Shown piece by piece: positions 43,712 to 56,349 of a stretch of DNA of 64,000 nucleotides. Location of the stretch: assembly GCA_021613375.1 (NCBI GenBank), contig CM038708.1:31353559-31417558 (forward strand), written 5' to 3'. The position numbers were made by a program, and so were the translations under genes. The stretch's first letter is position 1. Each line of letters begins with the position of its first letter. This stretch comes from Megaleporinus macrocephalus (lineage: Eukaryota > Chordata > Actinopteri > Characiformes > Anostomidae). The notes beneath the pieces are model-generated. The model was not told the DNA's origin, did no database searches, and was given only the letters and a program-made list of their open reading frames with translations.

Positions 43712-46700
43712 GATAAGTTGTAAAATACAGTTTTAAAATACAGCTGATCAGGACCAGCAAACCTCTATCAAGAAAGTACAAGTAGAAGAAAGATTGTTCA
43801 TTATTGGAGCAGGGAACTGGCCTGGTTTCAATAGGAACAGTTACTTAAGTGGTGTAACTGTATTTGTAGCTAAAGGAAAAAGACATCAGTAAATGATTCT
43901 GGAAATGATGCGTGATGCTTGTGCAATGGTGCGACATGTAAAGAGAAACAACAGCAGCTGTTCCTCAAGTGTTTAAGAACGTCAATGCATGATCAGACCG
44001 CATCAGCAAGAACAGTCCATTCTCAAATACACAGAGCCTGCAGTGCTTAAACTCCTCGTTACAAAGATGCACATCTGCTTTTACAGTCACCATTAACAAT
44101 AAAAAAAAAAATTATATTATTGTCCAACATTAAAATAGCATAATAAAAAATAGCACCACATTTGGCAGACACTCTTATACAGGATGGCTTCTAGTCTTAT
44201 TATGTTAGGAGATGTATGGTAGTGTAGCTAACGTAGTGTAGGAGTCTTTTTTAGTGCTGTCTATTGGTGTCTACTGAGTGGAAGGCAGTGGTGTTACCCT
44301 ACTGTACAATACAAACAGCAAGCAAGTCGCTGTATGACAAGAAACACATTAAAACACCAGAGAGAATTGAAATAACTTGGGATTGCCTTAGCTGCTGAGG
44401 AAGCGTTTGACGTTTCCTTAAAATCAGGCCAAAATAAGGTGCCTCAGTAGACAGTATGCTTAAAGCATATAAGAATTGGGACAGCCTACAAGTCGGGAGC
44501 GCATACTATGACGTAAAATGCTGTCTATGTAGACCCTCACTTTTTTGAGACACACCCAGGAATTCCTGGCAAGTTTAATTTACTTCTTAGACCCCCCAAT
44601 CAAAAAATCAAAATTTTGGATGGGTTGCTTAAAATAAATTTATTATGCTGTTATCCTGTCCTTTACAAACTTCTTAGTCAGGTAGTTCTTAACTAACTAG
44701 AGCTGCAGCGCTGGTCTGTCTCAGGGTGACGCAGTGGCAGCGTTGGGTCTTTCATAGCCTAGCAGCTGTAACTATGCCCTCTGAAAAACAGATTTACACA
44801 GTTTCCCAAGAGTGGTCTGTCACTCATTTCAAATAAGGAAATGTGTAAGATCTCAGTTAATGTGTTCAGAAAGAAGAGTATTTGCAAAAGAACTGTTAAA
44901 TGAAAAATGTTGCTGCCAGTAAAGCTAGCATTAGCCACATATATCAGTGCATAGCAGTGAATAGCAGCCAGTCCCTGCTGGACTAGCCAGTAAACACAGG
45001 ACCCCCAAATTCCAAGGGTATTTTGCACGCTTTGTCACACACATCTCAACTCAACAAATATTTCATTAATAAATTCTTGTTTTTTAGAGGGCATAGTTAC
45101 AGCTGCTAGTCTATAAAAGACCAAATGAGTGACCCAACGCTGTTACTGCGTCACCCTGAGACAGAGCAGCGCCGCAGCTCTAGTTAGTTAAGAGCTATCT
45201 GACTAAGAAGTTTGTAGCTAACTGATGGAATGGGGTGGCGGGTAACGCAAGAGACCTCCAATCAGCACACAGGAGTACTCAGATGAGACACACCTCAGTA
45301 GCATGGTTAGACGGTGAGTCATGGTGTCTTCCAACAGATTTCAATATAATGTGGGCGGTCTAACATTTTAAAAATGTCATGTTTTATTAGCAGCCTAATG
45401 TTGAATGAACAAACATATCGTTGCTGTCCAAAGAAAAACATGTACTTTTGTCGATTATATGAACACGACAGTTGCTCTTTATATCCTGTAAATGTTTCAG
45501 GATGAATGAGCCAATAGTAATGCTCCAAAATCACTTAATATAAATAAAACTCTTTATATTGAATTACATTGAAAATAAGGACCTTTGTGCCCTCTCCTGT
45601 AAAGTTATTGACAAGTTATAGACATTGACAAAATTCAGGAGTTTACCCAAATTAACCTCAGTAACTGCAAAACCTGCTGTTGAGAAAACTCAAAAATCTT
45701 AGTCTGTGATGTTACCTTGAAATAAAAGCCTTATCATATGCTATGACCTTTGCAGTCACCAGATCATCAGACCCAGAGATTTACACTATGTGTGTAAATG
45801 TGTGTGTGACTTTACTTGTGTTTTAAAGCCCTTCTTAGTCTCTCATCAGGCTCCATGAAGACAGAAAATAATTTTAGAATGACCTAAATGCTATAATGGG
45901 TCTATTTAAGAGGATAACAGTGGCATCGCACGTAACCCAAAAAGCAATTACGTTCAACAGGAGAATCTGGAAATTAACTGCTCTGTGAAAAGAAGATTCC
46001 GGCACTAGATGATTCTAAGCGTTCTTGAAATTTGAACTGATTTTTAATATCTAAACTATAAAGTTGCTCTATATAGTTTTATTCAAAGGATTTTTGTGAG
46101 TTGTATAAAACCAGTCAAACTGTTATCACATTAAACTGACACGCCCTTTTCAGTGTATGTACAAAACAGACAACAGCAGAGAACAAATCATTTGCAGAGA
46201 AGTTACAGCTGCGTTCAGAGATAGAGAGACGGTGCGACTCATTTACCTTCAGTCCAATAACATTCTGTCCATTTATCTCACAGATCTGCTGGTCAGTGAG
46301 CAGTCCGTTACGTGCTGCTGAGCTGTCCTTCACTATGGAGGTGACTTTGCCTTTCTTAAAGATGAATCCCAGCTGACCGCTCATGTCCTTGTGCAGAGTG
46401 ACCGTGCGCTCCAGAGGCCTGCAGAGAGTCAGGAGTAGCTCGTGTTAGCTAGTGTTGCTAGTGTTAGCTTTGAACATAAATGGCATCATGCAGAGAGATC
46501 ATGTCGACACAGAGGACATTAAACGAAGAATATTGCAAGGCTTGTAATGGTAATCAGTTTAAGGTTTGTTAAGGTGAGGTGTGGCAAAAATATATAATTA
46601 ATATATTCTAATACTTGAGTTCCCAAATATATAGTTTTCTTGTTATTTATTTTTCTCCAGAGCTCGACATTTTTACATTTCTGAGGGTTTATGTGCAAAA

Positions 46701-49700
46701 ACAGCCACAATTTATTTTTACATTCCAACCTTTTTATCTCTTTAACAGACTGTTTTTGTTACTGTTTTAAGACTGATGTATGTAAATGAGCTCTGTTAGG
46801 ATTGGCCGCCCTGTATTCAAAATGCAGTCTTTACTGAAACACTACTTATAACCTCAGCGGGAATGTGCAGTGCTAAGCAGCTGTGGGCTAATTAGGTAGA
46901 TGTAAATATGTTGGTTTTTGGTTACATCAAAACTACAAAATGAGCTGCTTAAATTCCATATGTGAAATGGAGCAAATATTAAATTGTTAAACTTTAACAC
47001 TGTTTATCATATTAGACTCTTTTAATAAAAAAACATGTGGTTTTCTATGATATGGGTGCTTTAAAGACATTTTCATGATACATGTATCATTATAGTTTTC
47101 TTTTCTAAGGTTTGCAACAGAAAACAGTACTGACTCATTTACAATAAGCTATAAAAAACTATTCCTAGCAGCTAAATATATGCTTAAATGAAGAAGAGAA
47201 TATTGTCACTATTTCTTGTTATTTATTGTCTCTTTGTTATTATTTATCTTTTACAATTTTTTTTAATTTCATTTCATTTCAGAGATACCCCTTTTGTTCA
47301 GACAGTAATAAAACACTAAAATGAGTAGTCTCAGGTGTGTAATGTATACTTTTTCAGAACTTCAAAGTCTTTTTTCTCTTATTGTCTAGTTGTTTTCCAA
47401 AGCTAAATGTCCAGGCTTTCCAGGATGTGTGGGAAAGTGTGTGGGACGTGACGGTATATGAATTGTGTATTGTATTGTTCATGTATTGTCTGTTAAGTCT
47501 GTTGTGATGTAATTAATCATAGTAATGCTAACATATGACCATATTATTCACACCTATTGTAATTAGAAACCACCGCATGTTAAAAACAGAAGATGATTTA
47601 TTATCATTATCCATTACCATCCACTGTTAGACATCTAAACGCACTATGCCTGCTGGTTGCTAAGCTGTGCAACTATACACATGTAAACACGCCCTACCGC
47701 TCCTGATAGCTTTATCAATAATTCAGCCAGGGCAGTCTCTTACTTTATGAATAAAACATTAGAGTGCTGTGCATTGATGAACAGATACACTGGTCAAAAG
47801 GATGTGTGTTTGTACCTGTCTCGCACAGCGAGTGTGATTCTTTCAGGATTGGCGTTCTTCAGTGCCTTGTGTGCGCGGTCGCTGGTCCAGCCAGCACAGG
47901 ACTCTCCATTGATCTGCAGAATCTGATCACCGAAGCGAAGACCACCCAACGCCGCCGCAGTGTTAGCCTGCACCAGCTGCACAAAAATCCCCTGAAACAT
48001 ACACACAGCATGTGATGGTGGCATACACGCCTGAACATCGATCACTTATTTACAGAATACAGAATCAAAACTACGCTGTCACAGTCAGTAGGGTCCATGT
48101 AGGCTTACAGGTCTTTTTAAAACAATTTTTAATAAGTTTATACTTCTGTTATATGTTTATACAACTTCTGTGGTCTATAAAAGTGCTCCTGACCCCCACA
48201 CCCCACACCATCAGGCCCATGTTGTAACCTAGTCTGTTGGATTTTGGCTACATCAAAAATGTGGAATCTTCAGGTGGCTTGCAAGGACTTGGCAGCTCCA
48301 CAGGTCTTATTTGCAGTGACATTTCTGGCACCACAAGCACCCCCTCGCTGAAACCGGTAGCCGATTGGTTATTTGGTTGTCAGTTGTGACAACATTGTGC
48401 ATCATCCATCGCTAATTTTTCAGGAATAAAGGGAAAGTAGATGTTTTTTTCTGCCTAATTCTTTTATTCTTATTCATGTTTTTAGCTGAATGTTTAAGAG
48501 ATGCTGGTTTTGTGAATGAAACATTCAGAGGGGTTTTGTACTTACTTCTAGAGGCGTGATGCTTTCAGCTAGCAGCTAGCATCTAGCGAAAAACAATCTC
48601 ACGCAGCCTGTGGCCCAAATTAATAACAACACTCACTGCAACCAGACTAATCCTCTCCATTTAAAGTAGAGTTGATGGCTCTTTCAGGAAAGGTGCTTCA
48701 AATGTAGCCAGGATCAAAGAACATGAATAGTTTTTATGTATGTTATCTATTACATGATAAAATACTTATTTATAAATGTTAATTACTATCACATCTAATT
48801 TAATCGTTGTTATTTTGCTAAATGCTTTGTTTTATCTATATGTTAAGACTATTCAAGCTTCCTAAACATCCATCCATCCATTATCTTATGCTTTATCCCC
48901 CTAGTCTGGGTCACAGGGGGCTGGAGCCAATCCAAGTGTCATTGGGCAAAGGCAGGGTACACCATGGACGGGTCACCAGTCCATTGCATGGCCAACACAC
49001 ACTCACCCCTACGGGCAATTGAGAGTGACCAATCAACCTAATGTGCATGTGTTTGGACTGTGGGAGGAAACCGGAGTACCCGAGGAAACCCACTCAAGCA
49101 CGAGGAGAACATGCACACTCCACACAGAACGGCCCGGACCGGGAATCCAACCTGGATCCTCTTGCTGTGAGGCGACAGTGCTAACCACCACACCACCGTA
49201 CCACCTCCTACCTAAACAATGTACACAATAACCCCCTTATTGGATTCTGTACCCAACTTGGGCCCCGCTCTAAATCTGGACTTTCCACTGTTAACTTAGC
49301 TTCTTAAAAAAAAGAGATTTGATTAAACAAGTTCTACTGTGTGAGAAGTAATCACTTCCATTGCATTGAATCACATGATTGTGTCTGTGTTTTACTTCCA
49401 TTGCTGTTTAGATGCTTTTCACAAAAAAAACAATGGTTCAATACTCTAAATAGTTAGTTGTATCTGTGTCCGACTCATGGGCAGCTTCTTTCACACCAGT
49501 TAAACAAACTTGTGAGCTTTAGTGGCTACGCTGCCGTCTCAATGCCAAAACAACACCACTGCTCAGTGCTGCTGATGCTGCAAAGACCATCATGTTAAAT
49601 CACAGTCTTCCTGTAAGAATCCTTGGAATTTTTTAAATCTGACAGTAAGACACTAAAGTGTGGACCCACACACAGGCTCTTAGAGTTTAGGATATTAAAT

Positions 49701-51592
49701 GTCACCTACGTTGTCTATGGCTTTGAGGCGGAGGCCGATCTTGCCGTCCATGTCTTTGCACAGCACCACCTCTCGGACACCCTGCCGGATCTCAGCCCTC
49801 TTCACGCCCAAATCGCCACCAGTGATAGGAGCAGCTGCCCAGTTCATGCCAGGCGAGCGCACACTGAGAGCCTATGAAGCACAACAGAAGACACAGTGTT
49901 CTACAGATGTTTATTTGTAACCCCTGCATTAGCTGGTGACACCCATGCAGCAGACTTACTCCACTGCTCTGCTCAGGAACTGTAGTGGACAGAGCTTGCA
50001 AAGCATCCACACTGAGATTCAGGCCCATGAATTCACTCAGCTCAGGGTATAATCTCCCAGAAGAACCTGTGCCGAGCAACATATACATATAAGCTCACAT
50101 ACACACATCATGCAATTCAGCCTCTCACATTAACAATACATAAGAACATTTTAATTGTACTGTTGCTGGTTTTATATTAAGTAATTTCTAAACGTTGATA
50201 TAAGTTAATGTATCAAAGCAATTTGAGACAATTTCCATTTGTCATTTAATGCTCATATGATATAAAGCACAGCTGCTGTTCTATAGAAAAATAAAAATGG
50301 AAAAATAGAGGTACATGGTTTTGATTTGACAGCAAGAGAATACATGTATATACTTATATACTTGTATATACAGATATACTTAAAACGTGTTTGTTTAAGC
50401 AAGCTTGTTTCCCATTGGCTAGAAATACATTTCCACATTACTTTTACTTAAAGATTTGGAATTTGGGGACCTCACTGGTGGAAATGTGTAATTGCATGTC
50501 ATGTACAGAATAATCATGATCACAAGAAGAAGTCTTTAAAGTGAAGGTCATGTCTTCTGATTATATAAGTGAATAATCTATTGTTGTCATCTACATATCA
50601 TCAGTATAATGAAGTCTATAAAAATATCAGTATATCTTCCTCAGCATGTTGGTTTTGCATCAAGATGGAGCTTCTATTAAGAGTCTGTGCGTGTGGCATT
50701 AATATGCTTCTTCTTATTTAGCAATTATTTCATGTTTAGCCAGTGACTCACAGCAGCACAAGCACAGCGACTGCTTTCATTTACTTTCAGCAGCTGAACT
50801 GAAAAATGCATGCATAAACTAATGTATGCATAGAAACAGATAACACATCTTTTCAATGGGTTTACTTTTACAACACAAGGCTTTTGTGCAGCTCAATTGT
50901 GTGGATTTGCCTCATAACAACTTTTTTGGTATTTTGTATACAATGATAATATTAATAATATTAATGAATTAGACACCAAAGTAATATGTAGGTGTTGTTT
51001 AGATATTAATCATCATTTTGAGAGCAACAACTTATTAAATAATCAATTCTTTACTGTAAGGATTTCTTTGCAATGTCAATATCCAGGTATACTGTAATTT
51101 TAAAATATACAAATAAAAGCTTTCACAATAAAAGATATTATGGATATTATAATCATCATTATAAATGTACGATGTCACATAATAATAGAGTCTACTCTGT
51201 TCATCATTTCAGATCTCAAATGTCACTTTTTATCATGTGTGAATAATCTGAATTTGAAGTGTACACTTCAGAGTGCCCGGTAACTGACCTGTACCGATCT
51301 CCTCCACTTTTGACTCATAATGGGCGGGGCTAGACGGGCAGTGGGCAGGGTCTGGCAGTGCCAGTGCTCTGGATGGGCTGGCAGTAGGAGTGTTGTGTGC
51401 CTGCGGATGAAAATAATATATAGTACTACCTAAGAAAAGGGTTTTTACATGCGCTACCCTTCAAAAGCACTGCTTTCTGGTATATTCACTGGACTCGTAC
51501 AAATAAATAATTCAACAGCAAAGACAGGCAGAAACACAAACCTGAATGAATTTATCCACTTTCATGTCTTCTAACGATGGATACAGTGACAT
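43381..51592 (-). CDS. sdcbp: sdcbp gene span: syntenin-1
   Basis: Complete coding sequence in 8 exons, 927 nt (308 codons plus stop; human 298 aa). Syntenin is a cytosolic adaptor whose two PDZ domains bind syndecan C-termini and PIP2 and whose N-terminus recruits ALIX in exosome formation. The N-terminus reads [20 protein letters not shown]1 covers [15 protein letters not shown] to [11 protein letters not shown]2 covers [16 protein letters not shown] to IFEHMMKR, and it ends [10 protein letters not shown]. All junction phases agree. The neighbouring cyp7a1 supports sdcbp over the paralogue sdcbp2, as SDCBP and CYP7A1 also neighbour in human, but I cannot fully exclude sdcbp2. Confidence 0.92.
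43567..43658 (-). CDS. sdcbp: sdcbp exon 8 (end of PDZ2)
   Basis: Acceptor CTCTCTCTCAG|GAC, donor AAAAG|GTAAAG, phase 0 to 2. Encodes [20 protein letters not shown] then [10 protein letters not shown]. The polypyrimidine tract of its acceptor is a (CT)n microsatellite (43661-43706). Confidence 0.95.
43661..43706. repeat. (GA/TC)n microsatellite forming a splice acceptor tract
   Basis: About 22 perfect GA units (CT on the transcribed strand) ending immediately before the CAG of the sdcbp exon 8 acceptor. Confidence 0.95.
44664..45216. mobile_element. long-TIR foldback/MITE element in sdcbp intron
   Basis: About 126-bp left arm (44664-44789, TACAAACTTCTTAGTCAGGT...GCCCTCTGAAAAAC) and right arm (45079-45216) are near reverse complements. 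The internal 290 bp has no transposase. No clear target-site duplication resolved. Confidence 0.85.
46247..46418 (-). CDS. sdcbp: sdcbp exon 7 (most of PDZ2)
   Basis: Acceptor CTCTCTGCAG|G, donor CTGAAG|GTAAAT, phase 2 to 0. Encodes [20 protein letters not shown], then [20 protein letters not shown] and [17 protein letters not shown], nearly identical to human PDZ2, the main syndecan-binding domain. Confidence 0.96.
47816..47991 (-). CDS. sdcbp: sdcbp exon 6 (rest of PDZ1)
   Basis: Acceptor TATGTTTCAG|GGG, donor GACAG|GTACAA, phase 0 to 2. Encodes [20 protein letters not shown], then [20 protein letters not shown] and [18 protein letters not shown]. Close to human syntenin-1. Confidence 0.95.
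48869..49210 (-). mobile_element. tRNA-derived SINE with target-site duplication
   Basis: On the minus strand it begins with a tRNA-like head (GTGGTTAGCACTGTCGCC, A-box-like; GGTTGGATTCC, B-box-like), continues through the common fish SINE body and ends in a (GGAT)n tail. It is flanked by the 8-mer CCTAAACA at 48861-48868 and 49211-49218. Confidence 0.85.
49710..49871 (-). CDS. sdcbp: sdcbp exon 5 (start of PDZ1)
   Basis: Acceptor TTCATAG|GCT, donor GACAAC|GTAGGT, phase 0 to 0. Encodes up to [20 protein letters not shown] then DN, the first strands and carboxylate-binding loop region of PDZ1. Confidence 0.93.
49960..50066 (-). CDS. sdcbp: sdcbp exon 4 ([11 protein letters not shown])
   Basis: Acceptor CTCGGCACAG|GT, donor GTGGA|GTAAGT, phase 1 to 0. 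Encodes [20 protein letters not shown] then [16 protein letters not shown]. Carries an LYPEL motif. The human LYPRL that overlaps just before it (LYPRLYPEL) is not present. Confidence 0.9.
51289..51400 (-). CDS. sdcbp: sdcbp exon 3, variable N-terminal linker
   Basis: Acceptor CATCCGCAG|GC, donor TACAG|GTCAGT, phase 0 to 1. Encodes [20 protein letters not shown] then [17 protein letters not shown]. Pro/Ser/Ala-rich and poorly conserved, as in other syntenins. Confidence 0.85.
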
Positions 51593-51629
51593 GGTTGCTA
51601 TCCTGGCTCAGGTGCACTGGATCAGTTAC
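51542..51629 (-). CDS. sdcbp: sdcbp exon 2, start exon (coding 51542-51592)
   Basis: Acceptor TTTGTTTCAG|GTAACT; ATG in good context (GCAACCATGTC). Encodes [17 protein letters not shown], donor CATTCAG|GTTTGT, phase 0. Contains the first ALIX-binding LYPxL motif (LYPSL). Confidence 0.93.
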
Positions 51630-52019
51630 CTGAAACAAACACACACACACACACGCATGTTTGTTTTTGTGGGACCATTACATAGACTTCCATATAATTC
51701 CTAGTGACTTTTGCAAACCTTAACCAAACACCACCCACTAGTTTAACCTTAACAGAAACCTCACCCTGCCCTTAAAGTTGTATGATTTTGGGTCCCTACA
51801 AGGACGAAAAGTCCCCACTATGTAAGCACACACACAGAGGTTTGGTCCCCACAGTGTGGCATATACCAAACCACAGCGTGTAACTGCAGCAGTGACCCAG
51901 AACAGGGCTAAAACTCCAATAATGATAAGATCAGTCAGAGGAAACAACATGGTCATTACTAAGAATGTCAGTACATCCAAAATACACACTTACTGACCAC
52001 ATGATTAGATTCTTCTACT

Positions 52020-52245
52020 TTGTATCTACTCACTGACCATTTTATCTGCAGTGCTGAGAATGACCCACCACCCAAATAGTACCCAATGGTGGTCCTGTGG
52101 GGGTCCTGGCCACTACAGAGCATGGTGAAAGGATACAGAGAAACAGATGTACTACAGTCTGCTCCTAAATGGTAAGTGCAGCTGATAAAATGGGCACAGA
52201 GTGTAGAAGGAGGTGTACCTAATAAAGTGGCCAGTGAGTGCAGGT
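52020..52245. repeat. interspersed fish repeat fragment
   Basis: Contains GCTGAGAATGACCCACCACCC and GTGTACCTAATAAAGTGGCC, shared with 53370-53880 and 55310-55400 in this window. I recall this family as abundant in otophysan fishes. Confidence 0.6.
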
Positions 52246-52656
52246 TCCGCAGTGAAGGTGAACCCTGTTTGTTTTGATGCTGGGAGCTGAACACGCGGCA
52301 TACGTCATCATTTCGACGAGATAAAAGCACCGTGATTGTAATTTACAGCTTTAAAACGCCTGCAGAGCGTGTGATAACGTAACGCACCGTATTAGACGCC
52401 TTTATCCCGCGAGGTGGGCAAATTCGCGCGTGCGTTTCTTAAGAAATGGTCAACAAACGGACACCTTGAAGCCGCAGACACCGCGAGACAACACCCAGCC
52501 GGCCAGAGCCACCGCAGCCGCCCGTACAGACACAAAACACCGCTTCAGAGGACGGAGGACGGACAGCTGGTCAGCTCCGAGAGCTGTGCTCAGACCGGCC
52601 GTGTTCAGGGACGATGCTGCGGGCACTGCGGTCAACATCCACCCGCGAGGACTTAC

Positions 52657-52810
52657 CCCGACGCTCTTCTGCACTCAGCGGGAAGAAGAAGAAGAAGAAG
52701 GAGGTGGAATGGTGTCCGCCGTGGTGGTTCAGACCGACCCTGAGCAGCGGGTCTCGATCGTCAGTGCGCCGGGTGATGAGCACGCAGTGTGGGATGCGGA
52801 CTGAAGCTCA
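52657..52810 (-). other. sdcbp: sdcbp non-coding first exon and CpG-rich promoter
   Basis: A perfect donor, GTCGGG|GTAAGT, on the minus strand sits at 52656/52657 in a CpG-rich stretch (52300-52900). It pairs with the acceptor TTTGTTTCAG|GTAACT at 51629, just before the start exon. The right edge (transcription start) is not visible and the end given is a guess. Confidence 0.55.
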
Positions 52811-53339
52811 AGCGCGTGCACCGTCTGCGTTAAGTCGCGAACGAGCGCGTCCTCATTTGCCTACCAGCCGCACGCACGCACGCTCGTATTGCCGTCCTTA
52901 TGGGGACGTTGTGTTCATTTGTCTGCATTTCTAGAAAAAAAATACGGTGTCGGCCCAACAAACCTACTCCTCACCTTAACCCCAGTGTTAGGTCTCCTTT
53001 TCTCTAGAAAAAATAAAAACAAACTATGTGTGTGAAAGGGTTCATGCTCCCACAATGCCAGATTTTTTCCCCCTACATAGTGGGGACGTGTGAGCTGATA
53101 CCTCATCATTTAGTCCCCAGTAAGATGGTAAAACTAAACTGCAGGGTTATGCTTAAACGTGGGCTATAAGCTTCAGAACAGATTGTTGGGGTTTACTGTA
53201 AACTCAACCACGTGAGGGTCCACCTCGTCTAAATCATCTTTATGTCATATTATCTCAAAGGTCTTTGTGATCTCAGGCTGAAGCAAGCGGCAGGTGCATT
53301 ACTGCCATCTAATGGTAATCCACATTTACACCATTGTAG

Positions 53340-53880
53340 TAGCCTATGTTGCCATATACACCAGCTGGACACTTCATCAGGTACACCTCATTATATCTAC
53401 ACTCCTTATGAACGTTATCAGCGCCACATACCATATAGGAGCACTTTGTAGTTCTACAATTACAGACTGTGCTCCATCTGTTTCTCTGTATTCTATGTAC
53501 ATACACTGTTCTTCAATGGTCAGGACCCCCACAGGACTACCATAGAGCAGGTATTTTTTGAAAGAACCAGAAGATGACCAACACAAACTGTGCAGCAACA
53601 GATGAGCTATGGTCACTGACTTTACATCTACAAGGTGACCAGCAAGATAGACGTGTTTAATAGAGTGGACAGTGAGTGGACACAGTGTTTAAACACTCCA
53701 GCAGCACTGCTGTGCTCATACCAGCATAACACACTCTAACCCAAATACCACATCAGTGTCATTGCAGGGCTCAGAATGACCCACCCACCCAGATAATACC
53801 ACCTACACACAGATGGTCTGTAATTGTAGAACTACAAAGCCTGAATGGTAAGTGGAGCTGATAGAATGGACTTAGTGAAG
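53340..53880. repeat. interspersed fish repeat, larger copy
   Basis: Contains GGAGCACTTTGTAGTTCTAC, GTCAGGACCCCCACAGGACT and TAGAGTGGACAGTGAGTGGA, then CAGCAGCACTGCTGTGCTCATACCAGC further on. Same family as 52020-52245, and pieces appear at 28.3 kb. Probably a non-autonomous DNA element. Confidence 0.6.
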
Positions 53881-53926
53881 CGGCCTGTTGGTGAAGAGTT
53901 AGAATTTAGAACTTTGCATCCGTGCA

Positions 53927-54130
53927 GTGAAACACCTACATATACACACACTAGTGAACACACTAGGGGCAGTAAGCACACTAGCCCAGAACGGTGGGCA
54001 GCCCTATCCACAGTACCCGGGGAGCAGTTGGGAGTTAGGTGCCTTGCTCAAGGGTACATCATTCATTTGCTGTTGGTCCAGGGGATCAAACCAGCGACCT
54101 TCCCTATGCCCCCTATGTAGTGTAATGCTA
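53927..54130 (-). mobile_element. SINE-like interspersed repeat
   Basis: Contains GCAGTTGGGAGTTAGGTGCC and TTGCTCAAGGGTACATCATT, common in fish genomes. On the minus strand GGTTTGATCCC resembles a tRNA B box. Confidence 0.5.
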
Positions 54131-54509
54131 TGGCCAAACGTAGTAATGTGTGTTTGATTCCATTCCATTAGTGACACTGATTCCCACATGTCTGTAAAAG
54201 TTTACTTCTTTATTTAATGATAATGAAGACAATGGAAAACAATATGATCTACTGAGTTATGAAGTCAGCAATTAACATACAAATACAGAAAAACTGGAAA
54301 AGTACAGGAAAACAAAATAAAGAACCTCCTGAGTATTAGGAGGATTGAGGGAGGGGCTGTCTTCTTGCCAGTTGATATACATTTCTCCAGAATGATGTTT
54401 TCTTTATATTAATATTACACCAATACATGTACAAATACACAGTGTTTAAATCAAACATCCATCTTTAAGACTATCAGCAACTTTACAGACACACACACAC
54501 ACACACACA

Positions 54510-54544
<35 letters not shown>

Positions 54545-56025
54545 CCATTACAATATTTTTTTATATTCACATTATGAACCAGAACGATTTATTTACAAGC
54601 ACAGATATTTGTGGTACAATAATCTCATATGAAATACATACAAACAATATATATTATCAAACTGTTGGAATGTTAGATTTAATTAAAGGGCATTCACATT
54701 TTAAGGTGTGGAACATAAACACAAATCACAGAACTTTTACACAAAGGCCCAACATTTCATGTACTGTAAGCATTCCACTGCTTCTTGTTCAGCTGTGTGC
54801 TGAGGCTCATCAGTTTCTGCACTATTTGGTACATTGTTAGGAAGCAGGAGCACACTGCTGAGTGACGCTCGGCCTCACGTTTTAGTGAACATATGAGATC
54901 AAGATGTAGTAAAGTGATGGAAAGAGGAAAGTGTGGAGAGGAAAGGAACTGCTCACGGTCCATAGCGTACCTCTTTATCTGTGAAACATCAGGGCATGAG
55001 ACTGCCAATGAAACTCACTCGTGCGCCTCACTCTCCTCTTTGTTGTAGATGCGGCTGCCAATTGCAGGAGCGAGATGAATTGAGCGTGTGTGGAAGGGTC
55101 TACAACCGCTCAGCTTCAACCAAAAGCCTCAGAAAGCCCCAAAAGCTTCAACCAAAAAGCTCAGTTGATAGCTCTTCACGGCAAAGACTCAAAACATACT
55201 GCTAAAGCAACTGCAGACCAATTCAGAGACAAAGAAGTGGAATGTTATTGATAGGCTAAGTCAGTCACCTGACCTGGACCTCATTCATCATGCATTTCAT
55301 TTATCCAGCACAGAGCAGGTATTATTTGGGTGGTGGATCATTCTCAGCCAGTGACACTGACGTGGTGGTGGCGGCGTGTCAGTATGTGTTGTGATTGTTG
55401 TATGTTTTCTTGTGATTCTTATTTATTAGCTAAGTCAGTCACCTGACCTGAACCTCATTTATCATGCATTTCATTTACTGAAAACATGACTGACAGTATA
55501 AAGCACCTCAGAGTCAGCAGGAAATGGCTGCATGCCAGACTTGCTAGACCATCATAAGTAAAGATCCCCCATAAATGGATCTCAGACTATTTTCTCAGAG
55601 TATTTAGTTGAAAAGTAGTTAACATTTTAAATTAGGTAAACGTAAAGCTTTACTTATGAAATGGTAGTGCTACGTATAAAAAGCCTGGGACTTCTAATAG
55701 ATTCACTCAATTAAAACCATCACTTTGACTTCATGGTACGTGGAGCCACTGTTTAATTGCTCAAGTCACTGTGATTTAAGGCCCCCTTATGAACAACAGT
55801 GGCAGCAAAAAAAGTGTGGAATCCAACATACACTTACACATAATGTACCTATTTAATTATCAAACATTATTTTCATTATTAAGTTCATGTGTTTCAGCCA
55901 CACCATTTGCTGACAGGTATATAAATTCAGGTGCTATAAATTCTCCACTGCTAGAACTGCCCCAGTCAACTGTAAGTGACAAGAGGTCGATTACACACAC
56001 ACATAGCTTCATTGGTCTTGCTTTC

Positions 56026-56349
56026 TCAGTCCCCCATGTGTCTCTCTCTGTACCTTTCTGCTCTAGCTCTGTATCTAACTAGCACATCTTGCTCAGGGGG
56101 TAGGATGCCAAGGCCAGCGCGAGTACAGTCTGGCAACAGTGTGGTGTCGGGGTCACAGAGGTGTAAGTCATAGTACCAGAGCACTACTGCGAGGAACTGT
56201 TTTATCTCATTCATGGCGAAGAAACGACCTGGGCACTTGCTGGCACCAGAACCAAACGGTATAAGGTAGTTCTTCAGTGGACGCCCATTTTTGAAGAATT
56301 GGCTCCGGATTTGGCCTGACTCATCCAAAAAGCGGTTGTACCTGAACTC
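56026..56349 (-). CDS. cyp7a1: cyp7a1 exon 6, last exon (heme-binding loop)
   Basis: Acceptor CCAACTGCAG|GAG, phase 0. Encodes EFRYNRFLDESGQIRSQFFK, then LIPFGSGASKCPGRFFAMNE and IKQFLAVVLWYYDL, ending YRERHMGD and TGA. Cys of SKCPGRF is the heme thiolate. 107 residues. Confidence 0.95.
   Translation of the reverse strand, partial: EFRYNRFLDESGQIRSQFFKNGRPLKNYLIPFGSGASKCPGRFFAMNEIKQFLAVVLWYYDLHLCDPDTTLLPDCTRAGLGILPPEQDVLVRYRARAERYRERHMGD

Larger units (their letters stand above)
52811..56025. other. intergenic region between sdcbp and cyp7a1
   Basis: Holds the repeats listed, a (CA)n microsatellite at 54489-54541 and AT-rich DNA. No supported gene. The cyp7a1 3' UTR should occupy its right part, but I could not fix a poly(A) site. 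Confidence 0.5.

Noticed and set aside
49019..49231. Plus-strand 70-codon open frame
   Set aside because: Lies entirely in the tRNA-derived SINE.
52414..52934. Overlapping Arg-rich open frames in the CpG-rich region
   Set aside because: High GC lowers stop frequency. No conserved motif seen; the region is better explained as the sdcbp promoter and non-coding exon.
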